Shown: piece after piece, positions 13,801 through 27,865 of the stretch | Position numbering within the stretch: the stretch's first letter is position 1 | Layout: each line of letters starts with the position of its first letter | Origin: Hydractinia symbiolongicarpus | Lineage: Eukaryota; Cnidaria; Hydrozoa; Anthoathecata; Hydractiniidae | Length of the DNA: 64,000 nt | Assembly (NCBI RefSeq): GCF_029227915.1 | Contig: NC_079878.1 | Span: 16,242,001-16,306,000 of the forward strand | Reading direction: 5' to 3' | The notes under the pieces: generated by a model | Database searches by the model: none | Seen by the model: the letters and a program-made list of their open reading frames with translations, nothing else | Told to the model about the DNA's origin: nothing | Position numbers and translations under genes: made by a program

Positions 13801-16800
13801 GGCGTCGTAGTCCATTGAGAATGGAAAGAGTAGACTGATCCCCGCCTGTCTAGGCTTGTGAAAGCACGTGAATTACGTGTAAGGCCTTTATAAGGCCGCA
13901 AAATGCCGTACTACAAACTTCAGAAGACCGTGCACGCACGTGACGGTGTTAATGGCTATTGCAGAATGGAAAACGTCTTGAGGCATCGCAGTCCATTTAT
14001 AGTGGAAGGACTAAACCGACTACCACCTGTCTAGGTTCTTGGAAGCACGTGATTTCCGAGTAAGGCTTTTATTAGGCTGCAAAAGCCGTATTACAGTCTT
14101 TAAAAGCCTGTTCACGTACTTGAGCGTGTTCCATGGCTATTGTGGAATGGTAAAGGACTTGACACGTCGTAGTCCATGAACAGGGGAAAGACTAGACCGA
14201 TCCCCGCCTGTCTAGGCTCGTGGAAGCACGTAGTTTGCGTGTAAGACACTTATTAGGCTGCACAATGTCGCGTTACGATCTTTAGAAGACTGTGCACGTA
14301 CTTGACGGTGTTTTATTGCCATGGCGGAAAAGAAAACGTCTTGAGGCGTTGTAATCTATTGAGAGTGAAAAGACTTGAGCGATCGTCAACTGTCTAGGCT
14401 CGTAGAAGCATGTTAATTGCGTGTAAGGCCCTTGTTAAGCCACAAAAGGCCGTATTACAACCTTTAGAGGACTGTGCATGTCTTTGACGGTGTTCCATGG
14501 CTATTGCAGAATGGTAAAGAACTTGAGATGTCGTAGTCCATTGGAAATGGAAAGAGTAGACCGATGCCCACCTGTCTAGGCTCTTGGAAGCACGTGATTT
14601 ACGTGTAAGGCGTTTAGTAGGCTTCAAAAGTCCGTATTACAATCTGTAAAAGCCCGTGCACGTATTTGACGGTGTTCTATTGCCATGGCGGAAAGGAAAT
14701 CAACTTGAGGCGTTCTAATCTATTGAGAGTGGAAGGACTATACCGTTCTCAATCGGTCTAGACTTGTGGAATCACGTGATTTACGTGTAAGGCCTTTGTT
14801 AGGCTGTAAAAGGCCGTATTACAACCTGGAGAAGAATGTGCTCATATTTGACGGTGTTCTATTGCCATGGCAGAAAGGAAAATGACTTAAGGCGCCGTAG
14901 TCCATTGACAGTGGAAGAATTAGACTGTTCTCAAATTGTCTAGGCTCATGGACGCGCGCGACTTGCGTGTAAGGCCCTTATTAGGCTGCAAAAGGCCGTA
15001 TTACAATCTTTAAAAGCCTGTGGACGTAGTTAACGGTGTTCTATGGCTATTGCGAAATGAAATCAACTTGAGGCGTTGTAATCAATTGAGAATGGAAGGA
15101 CTAGACCGTGTTCAAGCGGTTTAGGCTCGTGCAAGCGCGAGATTTACATGTAAGGCCCTTAATAGGCTTTAAAAGGCCGTACTAAAATCTTTAGAAGTAT
15201 ATGCACGCAGTTGACGTTGTTCTAATGCCTTGGCGGATTCGAAAACGATTTGAGGCGCCGTAGTCCATTGAGAGTGGAAGGACTAGACCGATCCCAACCT
15301 GTCTAGGCTCGTTGAATCACGTGAATTACGTGTAAGGCCCTTACTACTCTCCAAAAGGCCGTATTGCAACCTTAAGAAGAATGTGCCCATATTTGACTGT
15401 GTTCTATGGCCATTGCGGATTCGAAAACGGTTTGAGGAGTCGTAGTCCATTGAGAGTGGAAGAATTAGACCGATCAACACCTATCTTGGATTGTGGAAAC
15501 ACGTGATTTTCGTGTAAGGCCTTTATTAGGCCGCAAAAGCCGTATTACAGACTTTAAAAGACTGTGCACGTAGTTGACGGTGTTCTATTGCTTTGACGGA
15601 AAGGAAGTCAACTTGAGGCGTTGTAATCCACTGAGAATGGAAGGACTAGACCGCGTTCAAGCGGTTTAGGCTCGTGCAAGCGTTTGATTTACATGGAAGG
15701 CCCTTAATAGGCTTTAAAAGGCCGTACTAAAATCTTTAGAAGTATGTGCACGCAGTTGACGGTGTTCTATGGCCATTGCGGATTCGAAAACGGTTTAAGG
15801 AGTCGTAGTTCATTGAGAGTGGAAGGACTAGATCGATCAACACCTATCTGGACTGTTTTAAATCGGTCTAGGCTCGTGCAAGCACGTGATTCACGTGTAA
15901 GGCCTTTGTTAGGCTGTAAAAGGCCGTATTACAATCTTTAGAAGACTGTGGACGTAGTTAACGGTGTTCTATGGCTATTGCGAAATGGAAAACGACTTGG
16001 GGCGTCGTAGTCCATTGAGAGTGGAAGGACTAGACCGTTCTCAATCGGTCTAGGCTTGTGGAATCACGTGATTTTCGTGTAAGGCTTTCATTAGGCTCTG
16101 AAGGAACGTATTACAACCTTTAGAAGAATCTGCACGTACTTGACAGTGTTCTATGGCTATTGCGGAATGCTAAACGACTTCAGATGTTGTAGTCCATGTA
16201 ATGTGGAATGACTAGACCGTTCCCCACCTATCTAGGCTCGTGGTAACACGTGATTCACATGTAAGGCCCTTATTAGGCCTCCAAAGGGCGTATTACAACC
16301 TCTAAAAAACTGTGCACGTAGTTGCCGGTGTTCTATTGCCATGGCGGAAATGAAATCAACTTGAGGCGTTGTAATCAATTCAGAATGGAAGGACTAGACC
16401 GCGTTCAAGCGGTTTAGGCTCGTGCAAGCGTTTGATTTACATGGAAGGCCCTTAATAGGCTTTAATAGGCCGTACTAAAATCTTTAGAAGTATGTGCACG
16501 CAGTTGACGGTGTTCTTTTGCTATGGCGGAAAGGAAAACGACTTGAGGTGTTGTAATCTATTGAGACTGAACGGACTAGACCGATCCCAGCCTGTCTAGG
16601 CTTGTTAAAGCACGTGAATTACGTGTAAGGCCCTTACTACTCTCCAAAAGGCCGTATTGCAACCTTAAGAAGAATGTGCCCATATTTGACTGTGTTCTAT
16701 GGCCATTGCGTATTCGAAAACGGTTTGAGGAGTCGTAGTCCATTGAGAGTGGAAGGACTAGATCGATCAACACCTATCTAGCCTCGTGGAAACATGTGAT

Positions 16801-19397
16801 TTTCGTGTAAGGCTCTTATTAGGCCGCAAAAGGCCGTATTACAATCTGTAAAAGCCTGTGGACGTAGTTGACGATGTTCCATGGCTATTGCGAAATGGAA
16901 AACGACTTGAGGCGTCGTAGTCTATAGAGAGTGGAAGGACTAGACCGTTCTCAATCGGTCTAGGCTTGTGGAATCACGTGATTTACATGTAAGGCCTTTA
17001 TTAGGCTGTAAAAGGCCGTATTACAATCTTTAGAAAACTATGCACGTAGTTAACGCTGTTCTATGGCCATGGTGGAAAGTAAAGCGACTTGAGACGTCGT
17101 AGTCCATTGAGAGTGGAAAGGCTACACCGATTCCCACCAGTCTAACCTCGTCGAAACACGTGATTGACGTGTAAGGCCTTTACTAGGCTTCAACAGTCCG
17201 TATTACAATCTTTAAAAGCCTGTGGACGCAGTTGACGATGTTCTATGGCTATTGCGAAATGGAAAACGACTTGAGGCGTCGTAGTCTATTGAGAGTGGAA
17301 GGACTAGACCGTTCTCAATCGGTCTAGGCTCGTAGAAGCACGTAGTTTACGTGTAAGGCCCTTCTTAGGACGCAAATGGCCGTATTACAACCTTTAGAAG
17401 ACTGTGCACGTACTTGAGAGTGTTCCATGGCTATTGCAGAATGGTAAACGACTTGTGATGTCGTAGTCCATGTAATGTGGAAATAGTACACCGTTCCCAA
17501 CTGGTCTAGGCTCGTGGAAGCACGTGATTTATGTGTAAGGCCTTTTTTAGGCTGCAAAAGTCGTATTACAGTCTTTAAAAGCCTGTGCATGTAATTGAGC
17601 GTGTTCCATGGCTATTGCGGAATAGTAAAGGACTTGACACGTTGTAGTCCGTGAACACGGGAAAGACTAGACCGTTCCCCGACTGTCTGGGCTCGTGGAA
17701 GCACGTAGTTTGCGTGCTAGGCCCTTGTTAGGCTGTAATAGGCCGTATTACAATCTTTAGAAAACTGTGCACGTATTTGACGGTGTTCTATTGCTATGGC
17801 GGAAAGGAAAACGACTTGAGGTGTTGTAATCTATTGAGACTGAACGGACTAGACCGATCCCAGCCTGTCTAGGCTTGTTAAAGCACGTGAATTACGTGTA
17901 AGGCCCTTACTAGGCTGCGAAAGGCCGTATTACAACCTGAAGAAGAATGTGCCCATATTTGACGGTTTTCTATTGCCACGGCAGAAAGGAAAATGACTTG
18001 AGGCGCCGTAGTCCATTGACAGTGGAAGAACTAGACTATTCTCAAATTGTCTAGCCTCATGGACGCGCGCGACTTACGTGTAAGGCCCTTATTAGGCTGC
18101 AAAAGGCCGTATTACAATCTTTAAAAGCCTGTGCACGTAGTTGACGGTGTTCTATGGCTATTGCGGAATGGAAAACGACTTGAGGCGTCGTAGTCCATTG
18201 AGAGTGGAAGGACTAGACTGTTCTGAATCGGTCTAGGCTCGTGCAAACACGGCTGTAAAAGGCCGTATTACAATCTTCAGAAATCTGTTCACGTACTTTA
18301 CGGTGTTCTATTGCCATGGCGGAAAGAAAATCAACTTGAGGCGTTGTAATCCATTGAGAATAGAAGAACCAGGTCGTTCTCAACTTGTCTAGGCTCATGG
18401 ACGCGCGCGACTTACGTGTAAGGTCCTTATTAGGCTGCAAAAAGCCGTATTAGAATCTTTAAAAGCCTGTGGACGTAGTTGACGGTGTTCCATTGCTATT
18501 GTGGAATGGTAAACGACTTGAGATGTTGTAGTCCATGGAGAGGGGAAAGACTAAGCCAATCCCCGCCTCACTAGGCTTGTAGAAGCACGTAGTTTACGTG
18601 TAAGGCCCTTAGTAGGCTGCAAAAAGCCGTGCTACAATTTTTAGAAGACTGTGCACGCACTTGATGGTGTTTAATGGCTACTGCCGAATGGAAAACGTCT
18701 TGAGGCGACGTAGTCCATTGGGAGTGGAATGACTAAACCGACCACTACCTGTGTAGACTTTTGAAAGCCCGTGATTTGCGTGTAAGGTTTTTATTAGGCT
18801 GCAAAAGCCGTATTACAGACTTTAAAAGACTGTGCACGTAGTTGACGGTGTTCTATTGCCATGACGGAAATAAAAACGACTTGAGGTGTTGTAGTCCATT
18901 GAGAGTGGAAGGCCTAGACTGTTTTCAATCGGTCTAGGCTCGTGCACACACGGCTGTAAAAGGCCGCATTACAATCTTCAGAAATCTGTTCACGTACTTT
19001 ACGGTGTTCTATTGCCATGGCGGAAAGGAAAACAACTTTTCCTTATTTTTCCTAGGTCCTTATTAGACCGCCAAAGGGCGTATTACAACCTTTAAAAGGC
19101 TGTGAACGTAATTGACGGTGTTCCATTGCCATGGCTGAAAAGAAAACGTCTTGAGGCATCGTAATCCATTGAGAGTGGAAGGACTAGACCGATCCCAGCC
19201 TATCTATGCTAGTTGAAGCACGAGATTTACGTGTAAGGCCTTTACTAGGCTTCAAAAGTCCGTATTACAATCTGTAAAAGCTCGTGCACGCATTTGACGG
19301 TGTTCTATTGCCATGGCGGAAAGGAAATCAACTTGACGCGTTGTAATCAATTGAGAATGGAAGGACTAGACCGTGTTCAATCGGTTTAGCCTTGTGC

Positions 19398-19440
19398 AAG
19401 CGCGTGACTTACGTGTGCCTTACACGTAAGTCACGCGCTT
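19398..19440. repeat. Perfect fold-back (inverted repeat) inside the satellite
   Basis: AAGCGCGTGACTTACGTGT at 19398-19416 is followed after 5 bases by its exact reverse complement at 19422-19440. The right arm is normal monomer sequence in the opposite orientation, so a short satellite piece is inverted here before the array resumes with CCGTTGAGACGCCGTAGTCC. This looks like a replication template switch. Confidence 0.9.
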
Positions 19441-21292
19441 CCCGTTGAGACGCCGTAGTCCATTAAGAGTGGAAAGGCTAGACCGATTCCCACTTGCTAA
19501 CATCGTCGAAGCACGTGATTTACGTTTATGGCCCTTATTAGGCTGCAAAAGGCCGTATTAAAATCTTTAGAAGTATGTGCACGCAGTTGGTGGTGTTATA
19601 ATGCCTTGGCGGATTGGAAAACGATTTGAGGCGACGTAGTCCAATGACAGTGGAAGAACTAGACCGTTCTCAACTTGTCTAGGCTCATGGACGCGCGCGA
19701 CTTACGTGTAAGGCCCCTATTAGGCTGCAAAAGGCCGCATTACATTCTTTAAAAGCCTGTGGACGTAGTTCACAGTGTTCTATTGCCATAGCGGAAAGGA
19801 AAACGACTTTTCCTTATTTTTCCTAGGTCCTTATTAGACCGCCAAAGGGCATATTACAACCTTTTAAAAGGCTGTGAACGTAATTGACGGTGTTCCATTG
19901 CCATGGCTGAAAAGAAAACGTCTTGAGGCATCGTAATCCATTGAGAGTGGAAGGACTAGACCGATCCCAGCCTATCTATGCTAGTTGAAGCACGAGATTT
20001 ACGTGTAAGGCCTTTACTAGGCTTCAAAAGTCCGTATTACAATCTTTAAAAGCCGGTGGACGTAGTTGACGGTGTTCTATGGCTATTGCGAAATGGAAAA
20101 CGACTTGAAGCGTCGTAGTCCATTGAGAGTGGAAGGACTAGACCGATCACCGCCTCTCTAGTCTCGAAGAAGCTCGTAGTTTACGTGTAAGTTTCTTATT
20201 AGGCCGCAAAAATCCCTATTACAACTTTGAGAAGAATCTGCCCATATTTGACGGTTTTCTATGGCCATTGCGGATTTGAAACGGTTTTAGGCGTCGTAGT
20301 CTATTGAGAGTGGAAGAACTAGACCGTTCTCAATCGGTCTAGGGTGGTGGAAGCCCGTGATTTACGTGTAAGGCCCTTATTAGGCCGCAAAAGGACGTGT
20401 TCTAAACTATAGAAGACTGTGCACGTAGTTGACGGTGTTCCATTGCTATTGTGGAATGGAAAACGACTTGACGCGACGTAGTCCATTGGGAGTGGAATGA
20501 CTAAACCGACCACTACCTGTCTAGACTTTTAAAAGCCTGTGATTTGCGTGTAAGGATTTTATTAGGCTGCAAAAAGACCGTATTACAACATTTAAAAGCC
20601 TGTGCACGTAGTTGACGGTGTTCTATGGCTATTGCGGAATGGAAAACGACTTGAGGCGTCGTAGTCCATTGAGAGTGGAAGGACTAGACTGCTCTCAATC
20701 GGTCTAGGCTCGTGCAAACACGGCTGTAAAAGGCCGTATTACAATCTTCAGAATACTGTTCACGTACTTTACGGTGTTCTATTGCCATGGCGGAAAGGAA
20801 ATCAACTTGAGGCGTTGTAATCAATTGAGAATGGAAGGACTAGACCGTGTTCAATCGGTTTAGGCTCGTGCAAGATCGTGACTTGCTCAATGTCATATTA
20901 CAATCTTTAGAATCCTGTGCAATTAGTTGACGGTGTTCTATTGCCTTGCCGGAAAGGAAAGCGAATTGAAATGTCGAAGTCCATCATGAGTGGAAGGACC
21001 AGACCGATCACTACCTATCTAGGCTCGTGGAAACACGTGATTTACGTGTAAGGCACATATTAGACCGCAAAAGGCCGTATTACAATCTTTAAAAGACTGT
21101 GCACGGAGTTGACGGTGTTTTATTGCCATGGCGGAAAGGAAGACGAATTGAGGCGTGATAATCTATTGAGAGTGAACGAACTAGACCGATCATCACTTGT
21201 CTAGGCTTGTAGGAGCACGTAGTTCACGTGTAAGGCCTTTATTACGCCGCAAAAAGCCGTATTACAGACTTTAAAAGGCTGTGCACGTAGTT

Positions 21293-21335
21293 AACGGTGT
21301 TCTATTGCCATGGCGCCTGGCAATAAAACACCGTT
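21293..21335. repeat. Second fold-back inside the satellite
   Basis: AACGGTGTTCTATTGCCATGGC (21293-21314) is followed directly by GCCTGGCAATAAAACACCGTT (21315-21335), its reverse complement apart from one substitution and one indel. It is followed by the same CCGTTGAGACGTCGTAGTCCATTAAGAG flank as the fold-back near 19440, so the two sites share an evolutionary origin through array duplication or a common breakpoint. Confidence 0.85.
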
Positions 21336-24300
21336 GAGACGTCGTAGTCCATTAAGAGTGGAAAGGCTAGACCGATTCCCACTTGCTAACATCGTCGAAG
21401 CACGTGATTTACGTGTATGGCCCTTATTAGGCTGCAAAAAGACCGTATTACAACCTTTAAAAGTATGTGCACGCAGTTGATGGTGGTATAATGCCTTGGC
21501 GGATTGGAAAACGATTTGAGACGACGTAGTCCAATGACAGTGGAAGAACTAGACCGTTCTCAACTTGTCTAGGCTCATGGACGCGCGCTACTTACGTGTA
21601 TGGCCCTTATTAGGCTGCAAAAGGCCGTATTACAACCTTTAGAAGACTGTGCACGTACTTGACGGTTTTCTATTGCCATGGCGGAAAGGAAAACGTCTTG
21701 AGGTGTTGTAATCTATTGAGAGTGAAAGGAGTAGACCGATCACCGCCTATCTAGGCTCGTGGAAGCACGTGATTTTTGTGTAAGGCCCTTATTAGGCCCC
21801 AAAAGTCCGTATTACCATCTTTGTAAACTATTGAGAGTGTATGGACTAGACCGATCGTCACTTGTGTAAGCTCGTAAAAGCACGTGATTTTCGTGTAAGG
21901 CCCTTATTGATCACAAAAGGCCGTATTCGAACCTTTAGAAATCTGTTCACGTACTTTACGGTGTTCTATTGCCTTGGCGGAAAGGAAAACGACTTAAGGT
22001 GTTGTAATCTATTGAGACTGAACGGAATAGACCGATCCTCGCCACTATAGACTCGTAGAAGCTCGTAGTTTACGTGTAAGGTCCTCATTATGCCGCAAAA
22101 GGCCGTATTAAAACCTTGGGAAGAACGTGCCCATATTTGACCGTGTTCTATGGCCATCGCGGATTCCAAACGGTTTGAGGCGTCGTAGTCCATTGAGAGT
22201 GGAAGGACTAGACCGATCCCAACCTGTCTAGGCTCGTTCGAGCACGTGAATCACGTGTAAGGGCTTTATTAGGCTGTAAAAGGTCGTATTACAATCTTCA
22301 GAAAATTCTGCACGTAGTTAACGGTGTTCTATGGCCATGGTGGAAAGTAAAGTGACTTGAGACGTCGTAGTCCATTGAGAGTGGAAAGGCTACACCGATT
22401 CCCACCTGTCTAACCTCGTCGAAGCACGTGATTTACGTGTAAAGCCTTTACTAGGCTTCAAAAGTCCGTATTACAATCTGTAAAAGCCCGTGCACGTGCT
22501 TGACGGTGTTCTGTCGCCATGGCGGAGAAGAAAACGTCTTGAGGCGTTGTAATCTATTCAGAGTGAAAGGACTAGACAGATCCCGCCTCTCTAGACTCGT
22601 AGAAGCACGTAGTTTACGAGTAAGGTCCTTATTAGGCTGCAAAAGGCCGTATTACAACATTTAAAAGCCTGTGCACGTAGTTGACCGTGTTCTATTGGCA
22701 TGACGGAAAGGAAATTAACTTGAGGCGTTGTAATCCACTGAGAATGGAAGGACTAGACTGTTCTCAATCGGTCTAGTCTCGTGCAAGCACGTAATTTACG
22801 TGTAAGGCCCTTATTAGGCTGCAAAAGGCCGTATTACAATCTTTAAAAGCCGGTGGACGTAGTTGACGGTGTTCTATGGCTATTGTGAAATGGAAAACGA
22901 CTTGAGGCGTCGTACTCCGTTGAGAGTGGAAGGACTAGACCGATCACCGCCTCTCTAGACTCGTAGAAGCTCGTAGTTTACGTGTAGGTTTCTTATTAGG
23001 CCGCAAAAATCCCTTTTACAACTTTGAGAAGAATCTGCCCATATTTGACGGTTTTCTATGGCCATTGCAGATTTGAAACGGTTTGAGGCGTCGTAGTCTA
23101 TTGAGAGTGGAAGAACTAGACCGTTATCAATCGGTCTAGGGTGGTGGAAGCTCGTGATTTACGTGTAAGGCCCTTATTAGGGCGCAAAAGGACGTATTCT
23201 AAACTATAGAAGACTGTGCACGTACTTGATGGTGTTCTATTGCAATGGCAGAATGGATAACGGCTTGAGGCGTCGTGGTCCATTGAGAGTGGAAGGATTA
23301 GACCGATTCCAGCCTGTCTAGGCTCGTGGAAGCACGTGATTTTCGTGTAAGGCACATATTAGGCCGCAAAAGCCCGTATCAAAATCTTTAAAAGACTGTG
23401 CACGGAGTTGACGGTGTTTTATTGCCATGGCGGAAAAGAAAACGACTTGAGGCGTTATAATCTATTGAGAGTGAACGAACTAGACTGATCATCACTTGTC
23501 TAGGCTCGTAGAAGCACGTAGTTTACATGTAAGGCCCTTATTAGGCTGCAAAAAGCCGTGCTTCAATTTTTAGAAGACTGTGCACGCACTTGATGGTGTT
23601 TCATGGCTACTGCAGAATGGAAAACGTCTTGAGGCGACGTAGTCCATTGGGAGTGGAAGGACTAAACCGACCACCACCTGTGTAGACTTTTGAAAGCCCG
23701 TGATTTACGTCTAAGGTTTTTATTAGGCTGCAAAAGCCGTATTACAGACTTTAAAAGACTGTGCACGTTGTTGACGGTGTTTATTCCCATGATGAAAAGC
23801 AAAACGACTTGAGGTGTTGTAATCCATTGAGAGTGAAAGGACTAGACCGATCACTACCTATCTAGGCTCGTGGAAGCACGTCAATTGCGTGTAATACCCT
23901 TGTTAGGCCGCAATAGGCCGTACAACCTTCAGAAGACTGTGCACGTACTTGAGGGTGTACTTGAGGGTGTTCCATGGGTATTGCAGAATGGTAAACGACT
24001 TGAGTTGACTTAGTCCATGTAATGTGTAATGACTAGACCGTTCCCCGCCTATTTAGGCTCGTGGGAGCACGTGATTCACGTGAAAGGCCCTTACTAGGTT
24101 GCAAAAGAACGTATTACAACCTCTAAAAACCTGTGCACGTAGTTGACGGTGTTCTAATGCCATGGCGAAAAGGAAATCAACTTGAGGCGTTTTAATTCAT
24201 TAAGAATGGGCGGACTAGACCGTTCTTAATTGGTCTAGGCTCGTAGAAGCACGTGATTTACGTGTAAGGCCTTTACTAGTCTTCAAAAGTCTGTATTACA

Positions 24301-25590
24301 ATCTGCAAAAGCCTGTGCACGTATTTGACGGTGTTGTGTGGCCATTCCGGATTTAAAAAACGACTTGAGGCGCCGTAGTCCATTGAGAGTGGAAGGACTA
24401 GACCGTTCTGTTCTCAAGCGGTCTAGGCTCGTGAAAACACGTGATTTACGTGTAAGACCCTTTTTAGGCTGCAAAAGGCCGTATTACAAACTTTAAAAGC
24501 CTGTGCACGTAGTTGACGGTGTTCTAAGGCCATGGTGGAAAGGAAAATGACTTGAGGCGCCGGAGCCCATTGTGAGTGGAAAGGCGAGATCGATGCCCAC
24601 CTGTCTAGGCTTGTAGAAGCACGTGATTTACGTGTAAGGCCTTTATTAGGCTGCAAAAGCCGTATTACAGTCTTTAAAAGCCTGTGCACGTACTTGAGCG
24701 TGTTCCATGGCTATTGTGGAATGGTAAAGGACTTGACACGTGGTAGTCCATGAACAAGGGAAAGACTAGACCGATCCATTCCCGTCTAGGCTCGTAGAAG
24801 CACGTAGTTTACGTGTAAGACACTTATTAGGCTGCGCAATGTCGCGTTACGACCTATAGAAGACTGTGCACGTACTTGACGGTGTTTTATTGCCATGGCG
24901 GAAAAGAAAACGTCTTGAGGCGTTGTAATCTATTGAGAGTTAAAGGACTAGAGCGATCGTCAACTGTCTAGGCTCGTAGAAGCACGTTAATTGCGTGTAA
25001 TGCCCTTTTTAGGCCACAATAGGCCGTATTACAACCTTTGCAGTCTTTAAAAGCCTGTGCGCGTACTTGAGCGTGTTCTATTGCCATGGCGGAAATGAAA
25101 TCAACTTGAGGGGTTGTAATCAATTGAGAATGGAAGGACTAGACAGTGTTCAATCGGTTTAGGCTCGTGCAAGCGCGTGATTTACACGGAAGGCCCATAA
25201 TAGGCTGTCAAAGGCCGTATTAAAATCTTTAGAAGTATGTGCACGCAGTTGACGGTGTTCTAATGCTTTGGCGGATTCGAAAGCGATTTCAGGCGCCTTA
25301 GTCCATTGACAGTGGAAGAACTGGACCGTTCTCAACTTGTCTAGGCTCCTGGAAGCACGTGAATTACGTGTAAGGTCCTTACTAGGCTGCAAAAAGCCGT
25401 ATTACAAGTTTTAGAAGACTGTTCACGTACTTGATGGTGTTTAATGGCTATTGCGGAATAGACAACGTCTTGAAGCTTCGTAGTCCATTGAGAGTGGAAG
25501 GACTAGACCGACCCCCAACTGTCTAGCCTCGTGGAAGCACGTTATTTGCGTGTAGGGCCCTTATTAGGCCGCACAATGCTGTATTACAAC

Positions 25591-27776
25591 TAGACCGATT
25601 GTCATCGATCTAGGCTTGTGGAACCTTGTGAGTTACGTTTAAGGACCTTATTTGGCTGCAAAAGGCCATATTGCAACGCTTAGAAGCTGTACACGCAGTT
25701 GACGCTGCTCTACGGCCATTGTGGAAAAAGAAAATGACTTGAGGGGGCGTAGTCAGTTGCAAGTGGGAGGGCTATATTGATGACCACCCGCCTGGGCTTA
25801 TGGAATCACGTCATTTATGTGTAAGGCCCTTAATAGGCTGAAAAAGGCCATATCTCAACATTTAGAAGCCTGTGCACATAGTTGACGGTGTTTTACGGCC
25901 ATGGCGGAAAAGAAAACAACTTGAGACGTCGTAGTCTATTGAGAGAGAATAGACTAGGCCAATGGCCGCCCGTCTGGGTTCGTAGAACCACGTGATTTAC
26001 GTGTGAGGCCCTTGCAATGCTACAAGCGGCCATAATACAAGCTTTAGAAACCTATGCACGAAGTTAACAGTGTTCTGTGACCATGGCGTACGCAAAGCGA
26101 CTTCAGACGTCGTAGTACGTTGAGACTGGAAGGACTAGACTACTGGCCAATTGTCTTTCTTCGCGGAACCACGTGATTATCGTGTAAGGCCTTTATTAGG
26201 CTCTAAAAGGCCATATTACAACCCTTAGAAGCCTGTGCACGCAGTTGACAGTGTTCTATGGTAATGGCGGAAGCAAAACGACTTTAGACGTCTAGTCCAT
26301 TAAGAGTGGAAAGACTACACCGATTACCACCTGTCTAGGTTTATGGAACCACGTGATCTACGTGTAAGGCCCTTACAAGGCTACAAACGGCCATATTACA
26401 AACTTTAGAAGCCTGTGCACGCAGTTGACAGTGTTCTATTGCCATTGCAGAAAAGGAAACGGCTAGAGGTGTCGTTGTCTAATTAGATTGGAAGGACTAG
26501 ACCAATGACTACTTGTCTGGATTCGTGGAATCACGTCAAGTACGTGTAAAACCGTTAATACCCTCCAAAAGGCCATATTGTAAATTTTAGATGCCTGTGT
26601 ATGTAGTTGACGGTGATCTATGGCCATGGCAGTAAGCAAAACAACTTCACACGTCGTAGTCTATTGAGAGAGAATGGACTAGGACAATGGCCATCTGCCT
26701 GGGCTCGTCGAACCACGTGGTTTACGTGTAAGGCCCTTCAAGGCTGCAAAAGGTCATATTAAAAACTTTAGAAACCTGTGCACGCAGTTGACAGTGTTCT
26801 ATAGCCAAGGCGTAAGCAGAATGGCTTTACCCGTCTAGTCCATTAAGAGTGGCGGGACTATACTGATTGCCACCTGTCTAGGCTTGTGGAACCAGGTGAT
26901 TTACGTGTAAGGCCCTTATTAGTCTGCAAAAGGCCATATCACAACCTATGGAAGCCTGTGCACGTAGTTAACGGTGTTCTATGTCCATGGCGGAAAAAAA
27001 AACAACTTTAGACGTTGTTGTGCGTTGAGACTGGAAGGACTAGACCAATAGCGACTTGTCTTGCTTCGTGGAACCACGTGATTATCGTGTAATGCCCTTA
27101 TTAGGCTGCAAATGGCTATATTACAAACTTTGGAAGCCTGTACACATAAAAGCCTGTACACCTAGGTGACGCTGTTGTACGGGCATTGCGGAAAAGAAAA
27201 CAGCTTGAGGCGTCGTAGTCTATTGAGATTGGAAGGACTAGACCGATGACCACTTGTCTGGGCTTGTGGAATCACGTCATTTACGTGTAAGGCCCTTATT
27301 AGGTGCAAAAGACCATATTACAATCTTTGGAAGCCTGTACATATAGTTGAGGGGGTTCTATGGCCATAGCGGAAAGGAAAACAACTTGAGACCTCGTAGT
27401 CTAATGAGAGAGAATGAACTTGGCCAATGGCCACCTGTCTGGGCTCGTAGAACCAGGTGATTTACATGTAAGGCCTTTACAAAGCTACACAAGGCCATAT
27501 TACAACCTTTAGTAGTCTGTGCACGTAGTTGGCGGTGTTCTTTGGCCACGACGGTACGCAAAACGACTTCAGACGTCGTAGTACGTTGAGACCGGAAGGA
27601 CTAGAGCAGTGACCGCCTGTCTGGGCTCGATGAACCATGTGATTTACATGTAAGGCCCTTATTAGACTGCGAAAGGCCATATTACAACCCTTAGAAGCCT
27701 GTGCACGGAGTTGACGGTGTTCTATGGCCATGACGCAAAAGAGAATGACTTCTGATGTCGTAGTACATTGAAACTT
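25591..27776. repeat. Diverged satellite margin (about 12 monomers)
   Basis: The same monomer order continues, but each unit differs visibly from the main array and shares its own variants, such as GGCCATATTACAA in place of GGCCGTATTACAA, GAACCACGTGATTTACGTG and GCAGTTGACAGTG. The switch follows a partial-monomer deletion around 25585-25600. The last recognisable monomer ends near 27776 within a GTAGTACATTGAAAC box. Greater divergence at the border than inside is what unequal exchange produces, because edge copies escape homogenisation. That explanation is general knowledge of satellite evolution; the divergence itself is seen here. Confidence 0.9.
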
Positions 27777-27865
27777 TATTATGGCCGTCGACACAGTACT
27801 GAAGTAGAGGTGGCATGTTTCCGTAAGGTAGGAGGACCCATGGGATGTGTCCGACGCGCTAAAAA

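Larger units (their letters stand above)
1..25590. repeat. Main satellite array, ~182-bp monomer
   Basis: Tandem head-to-tail array. The anchor GTGCACG recurs at about 297, 476, 658, 840 and 1022, giving spacings of 179-182 bp, and continues at this period throughout. Each monomer carries the same ordered landmarks: GTGCACGTAGTTGACGGTG, CCATGGCGGAAAGGAAA, a TTGAGGCGTTGTAATC-type box, GAGAGTGGAAGGACTAGACCG, TCTAGGCTCGT, CACGTGATTTACGTGTAAGG and AAAAGGCCGTATTACAATC. CACGTGATTTACGTG is an inverted repeat, and GTGCAC and CCATGG are palindromes. About 140 monomers, with small indels and occasional part-monomer deletions (for example near 13570 and 25585). The array is open on the left, so its full size is unknown. 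Short frames crossing several monomers (60-90 codons) are not genes: 182 is not a multiple of 3 and stops recur. A role in heterochromatin or a centromere is possible but not shown. Confidence 0.97.

Noticed and set aside
1-27776. Many 60-90-codon frames on both strands of the satellite, several nearly identical
   Set aside because: They follow the repeat, not a gene: they cross monomer borders, change frame because 182 is not a multiple of 3, and their similarity is that of the DNA.
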